This document shows, piece after piece, positions 61,343 to 64,000 of a stretch of DNA of 64,000 nt. This DNA comes from Hyphomicrobiales bacterium (lineage in GTDB: Bacteria; Pseudomonadota; Alphaproteobacteria; Rhizobiales; Rhizobiaceae). The DNA is taken from assembly GCA_900471515.1 (NCBI GenBank), contig UCFC01000019.1, positions 170,841-234,840 on the forward strand, given 5' to 3'. The notes under the pieces were generated by a model. It ran no database searches. It saw only the letters and a program-made list of their open reading frames with translations, and was not told the DNA's origin. Within the stretch, counting starts at the first letter, position 1; each line of letters opens with the position of its first letter. The translations under genes were made by a program, and so were the position numbers.

Positions 61343-61756
61343 ATGGACGCAAAATCAAAGCCCACCTGCCATATTGTTCGCCCCAACCACAGCTATGACG
61401 GCAAGCAGGGGCTCAGCTATTTCGAAGGTATCGCTGCCGAGACGGTGGGTGCCAAGGGCATCTGTATGCATCTTCTGACGATCCCGCCCGGCGTGCGCGC
61501 CAAGGCGCACCTGCACGAGGCGCATGAGACGGCGATCTACATGCTCTCGGGCGAGGCCCATACCTGGTACGGCGACAGACTGGAAAACCATGTGATCGTG
61601 CATGCGGGCGAGCTTTTCTACATCCCGGCCGGCGTGCCGCATCTGCCGGCGAACCTCAGCAGCACGCCCTGCACGGCGATCATTGCGCGCACCGATCCGA
61701 ACGAGCAGGAGAGCGTCGTCCTGCTGCCCGAGCTCGATCAGCTGGTGCCGGCATGA
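61343..61756 (+). CDS. Cupin-domain protein
   Basis: 137 residues. Single cupin barrel: motif 1 PPGVRAKAHLHEAHETAIYMLSG (His/His/Glu metal ligands) and motif 2 HAGELFYIPAGVPHLPANLS. The metal ligands for Fe or Mn are present. Enzyme or sensor role is unknown. It is divergent from the ABC ATPase and convergent with the small secreted protein, with 2 bases between stops. The ATG follows GGAAGAGG. Confidence 0.88.
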   Translation: MDAKSKPTCHIVRPNHSYDGKQGLSYFEGIAAETVGAKGICMHLLTIPPGVRAKAHLHEAHETAIYMLSGEAHTWYGDRLENHVIVHAGELFYIPAGVPHLPANLSSTPCTAIIARTDPNEQESVVLLPELDQLVPA

Positions 61757-61758
61757 GG

Positions 61759-62136
61759 TCATTTGCATAGCGGCAGCGGCCCCCACTTGATTGCGGCATC
61801 GGCCACGAACCCGATCGTGTAGCCTTTAGGCCCTGATATGATCCTGACGGTGTCGTCGCTACTGCCCTCTTCGCCCTCTGCCTGGCAAGCGACCGTGGCG
61901 GTGAAGTCCTTGCCTTCGGTCTTCAGGACTTTCTTGATTTCGCAGTAAGAGGCCGCCGTGGTGATGCCCTCGGAAGTCAGCAGAAAGAAGGTGTCGGAAC
62001 CGGTGCTTTCGCCGCTCCTGGCGTAGGAGCAGCCATCCTTGTTGCCGTAGCTGCCCTTGATGGGCAGCGTGTCAGCATGTGCCGCGGTGGAAAGCGCGGC
62101 CAGGGAAACGATCGTCAGAAACAGATGGCCGCGCAT
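61759..62136 (-). CDS. Small secreted protein, unknown
   Basis: 125 residues with a signal peptide (about 1-21, cleavage AHA-D). The mature part holds four Cys (in DGCSY, SYCEI, VACQA, PLCK) that could pair in the periplasm. No recognisable domain. It lies 5 bases downstream of the dihydropyrimidinase gene and is likely cotranscribed with it. Confidence 0.7.
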   Translation of the reverse strand: MRGHLFLTIVSLAALSTAAHADTLPIKGSYGNKDGCSYARSGESTGSDTFFLLTSEGITTAASYCEIKKVLKTEGKDFTATVACQAEGEEGSSDDTVRIISGPKGYTIGFVADAAIKWGPLPLCK

Positions 62137-62141
62137 TGCTA

Positions 62142-63596
62142 TCACACGCCGCTTGCCGGGATGCCCGTGCGCTCGACCTTGCGCGGCGCGGTGATCTCCT
62201 TCCAGGTCGACAGCGCCTTGCTGACGGCGGTGACAGGCTCGCGCCGGACGAATTCGCCATGGCCCGAGCGGGTCTTGACCGTATCTTCCTCGATCGCCAC
62301 GACGCCCCGCGTCAGCGTGTAACGCGGCAGGCCGGTGACTTGCTTGCCCTCGAAGACGTTGTAATCGATCGCAGACTGCTGGCTCTTCGACGAAATGGTC
62401 TTGGAGCGCTTCGGATCCCAGACGACGAGGTCGGCATCGGCGCCGACGAGGATGGCGCCCTTCTTCGGATAGATATTGAGGATCTTGGCGATGTTGGTGG
62501 AGGTGACGGCGACGAATTCGTTCATCGTCAGCCGGCCGGTATTGACGCCATAGGTCCAGAGCATCGGCATGCGGTCTTCCAGGCCGCCGGTGCCGTTCGG
62601 GATCTTGGTGAAATCGCCGACGCCGAAACGCTTTTGCGCTGTGGTGAAGGCGCAATGATCCGTCGCCACCACCTGCAGCGAGCCGGAGGCGAGGCCGGCC
62701 CAGAGGCTGTCCTGATGCTGCTTGTTGCGGAAGGGCGGGGACATGACGCGGCGGGCGGCGTGATCCCAGTCCTTGTCGAAATATTCGGTCTCGTCGAGCG
62801 TCAGGTGCTGGATCAGCGGCTCGCCATAGGCGCGGATGCCCTTCTGGCGGGCGCGGCGGATCGCTTCATGCGCCTGTTCGCAGGAGGTATGGACGATATA
62901 GACGGGGCAGCCGGCCATGTCGGCGATCATGATGGCGCGGTTGGTGGCTTCGCCCTCGACCTCGGCCGGGCGCGAATAGGCATGCGCTTCCGGGCCGTTA
63001 TTGCCTTCGGAGAGCAGCTTGGCCGACAGCGAGGCGACGACGTCGCCGTTTTCGGCATGCACGAGCGGCAGGGCGCCAAGCTCGGCACAGCGCTGGAAGG
63101 AGGCGAACATCTCGTCGTCGTTCACCATCAGCGCGCCCTTATAGGCCATGAAATGCTTGAAGGTGTTGATGCCCTTGTCCTGAACGATGGTCTTCATCTC
63201 GTTGAAGACCTGCTCGCCCCACCAGGTGATCGCCATGTGGAAGGAATAGTCGCAATTGGCGCGCGTCGACTTGTTATCCCACATGGTCAGCGCTTCGAGC
63301 AGCGACTGGCCGGGCGAGGGCAGCGCGAAATCGACGACCATGGTCGTGCCGCCGGAAAGGGCCGCGCGCGTGCCGCTTTCGAAATCGTCGGAGGAATAGG
63401 TGCCCATGAAGGGCATTTCGAGATGGGTGTGCGGATCGATGCCGCCGGGCATGATGAAACAGCCCGTGGCGTCCAGCACCTCGGTGCCGGAAAGGTTCGG
63501 GCCGATCTCGACGATCTTGCCGCCGTCGATCTTCACGTCAGCCTTATAGGTGAGGTCGGCCGTGACGATGGTGCCGTTCTTGATGACTGTGGTCAT
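62142..63596 (-). CDS. hydA: Dihydropyrimidinase / D-hydantoinase
   Basis: 484 residues, amidohydrolase superfamily. It opens dihydropyrimidine (dihydrouracil/thymine) or hydantoin rings in pyrimidine breakdown. Metal ligands and the carbamylated Lys are visible: GGIDPHTHLEMPFMG, KHFMAYKGALMV, HAENGD, VHTSCEQAHEA, TDHCAFTTAQK. Complete. The ATG at 63596 follows GGGGAACG and overlaps the upstream DUF559 gene by 4 bases. Confidence 0.95.
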   Translation of the reverse strand: MTTVIKNGTIVTADLTYKADVKIDGGKIVEIGPNLSGTEVLDATGCFIMPGGIDPHTHLEMPFMGTYSSDDFESGTRAALSGGTTMVVDFALPSPGQSLLEALTMWDNKSTRANCDYSFHMAITWWGEQVFNEMKTIVQDKGINTFKHFMAYKGALMVNDDEMFASFQRCAELGALPLVHAENGDVVASLSAKLLSEGNNGPEAHAYSRPAEVEGEATNRAIMIADMAGCPVYIVHTSCEQAHEAIRRARQKGIRAYGEPLIQHLTLDETEYFDKDWDHAARRVMSPPFRNKQHQDSLWAGLASGSLQVVATDHCAFTTAQKRFGVGDFTKIPNGTGGLEDRMPMLWTYGVNTGRLTMNEFVAVTSTNIAKILNIYPKKGAILVGADADLVVWDPKRSKTISSKSQQSAIDYNVFEGKQVTGLPRYTLTRGVVAIEEDTVKTRSGHGEFVRREPVTAVSKALSTWKEITAPRKVERTGIPASGV

Positions 63597-64000
63597 GATC
63601 GTTCCCCGTTAGTGTCCGTGAATTTGGCAGGCGAATAAAAGCTCGGCAGTTCGGAGCTAAACTGCAGCCTGCCCTCTAGTGCAGCCAGAATCGTTTCGAG
63701 AACCGAGCGTCGTTCTCGCGCGATTTCCTGATTCCAGAAGCGCAGGACAGAATAGCCATTGGCATTGAGCCATTCGGTCCGGCGTTGATCGCTGAGGCTC
63801 TCGGCATGCTGGAAGCCGTCGATTTCAACAATCAAGCGTGCGTCGCGGCAGAGGAAATCGACGATGAAGGGGCCGAGCGGGACTTGGCGCGTGAATTTGT
63901 AGCCGTTCAGGCGGCGCGCGCGCAGGTCGCTCCAGAGGCGGTATTCTTCCTCGGTTTCGTTGCGGCGGAGTGATCTGGCCTGTTCGGTTTTCTCCGGGCG
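63593..64000 (-). CDS. DUF559 endonuclease-like protein, partial (5' end beyond window)
   Basis: At least 135 residues; the start lies beyond base 64000. Core motifs VPLGPFIVDFLCRDARLIVEIDGFQH and NGYSVLRFWNQEI match the DUF559/VSR-like fold and the protein at 59871-60248. A C-terminal extension of about 35 residues (EGRLQFSSELPSFYSPAKF...) is distinct. Its stop overlaps the hydA ATG by 4 bases, the same arrangement as the first copy with its permease. Confidence 0.85.
   Translation of the reverse strand, partial: RPEKTEQARSLRRNETEEEYRLWSDLRARRLNGYKFTRQVPLGPFIVDFLCRDARLIVEIDGFQHAESLSDQRRTEWLNANGYSVLRFWNQEIARERRSVLETILAALEGRLQFSSELPSFYSPAKFTDTNGERS

Overview
The window reads as chromosomal DNA of an alphaproteobacterium of the order Hyphomicrobiales (Rhizobiales), most probably family Rhizobiaceae (Rhizobium / Sinorhizobium / Shinella-like). 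The reasons are the high-GC, C/G-ending codon use, the purA–rpoH–rluD neighbourhood, the eipA–chpT–ctrA–fliJ–sciP cell-cycle block, a rhizobial liv operon, and a urea transport plus urease region. No tRNA, rRNA, CRISPR array, prophage or insertion sequence was seen. The content is largely core-like. The accessory flavour is confined to a palindromic intergenic repeat and two small DUF559 endonuclease-like genes near the right end.

Layout. 0.1–6.9 kb: a PAS-GGDEF-EAL c-di-GMP protein, two small KTSC proteins, several small or secreted proteins of unknown function, a GNAT protein and an EamA-type exporter. 7.0–14.5 kb: purA, a large acidic one-TM protein, rpoH (minus strand), an entericidin-like lipoprotein, rluD (minus strand), a small membrane protein and a SPOUT RNA methyltransferase. 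14.5–20.6 kb: a coiled-coil membrane protein, eipA, chpT, a lone receiver protein, ctrA, a FliJ-like protein, GNAT, a PqiA-like protein and sciP. This is the CtrA phosphorelay with its anti-activator, and CtrA-box and GANTC (CcrM) motifs lie in the promoter regions. 20.9–24.0 kb: a LuxR solo, an exopolysaccharide priming sugar transferase and cysQ. 24.4–30.1 kb: livH-livM-livG-livF, a small membrane protein and livK. 30.3–31.2 kb: a 2-hydroxyacid dehydrogenase.

31.2–49.6 kb is a urea-nitrogen superlocus. A LuxR-type response regulator and a very large hybrid histidine kinase, whose sensor is a complete NCS1 purine/cytosine-permease-like domain followed by a Cys-rich module, are divergent from urtABCDE. 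These are followed by ureD-ureA-x-ureB-x-x-ureC, a diguanylate cyclase, and ureE-ureF-ureG. The permease-kinase fusion beside the urea operon is the most unusual object in the window.

49.6–56.4 kb: an Fnr-like regulator with a perfect anaerobox upstream, a LacI regulator with three near-identical operators and a divergent 65-residue protein, and an RND efflux pump with its membrane fusion protein. 56.8–64.0 kb: an NMT1/THI5-type ABC importer (binding protein, two permeases, ATPase), a cupin, a small secreted protein and dihydropyrimidinase. Together these point to uptake and breakdown of a pyrimidine-type compound. Two DUF559 genes are translationally coupled to genes of this region, and the second runs off the right edge.
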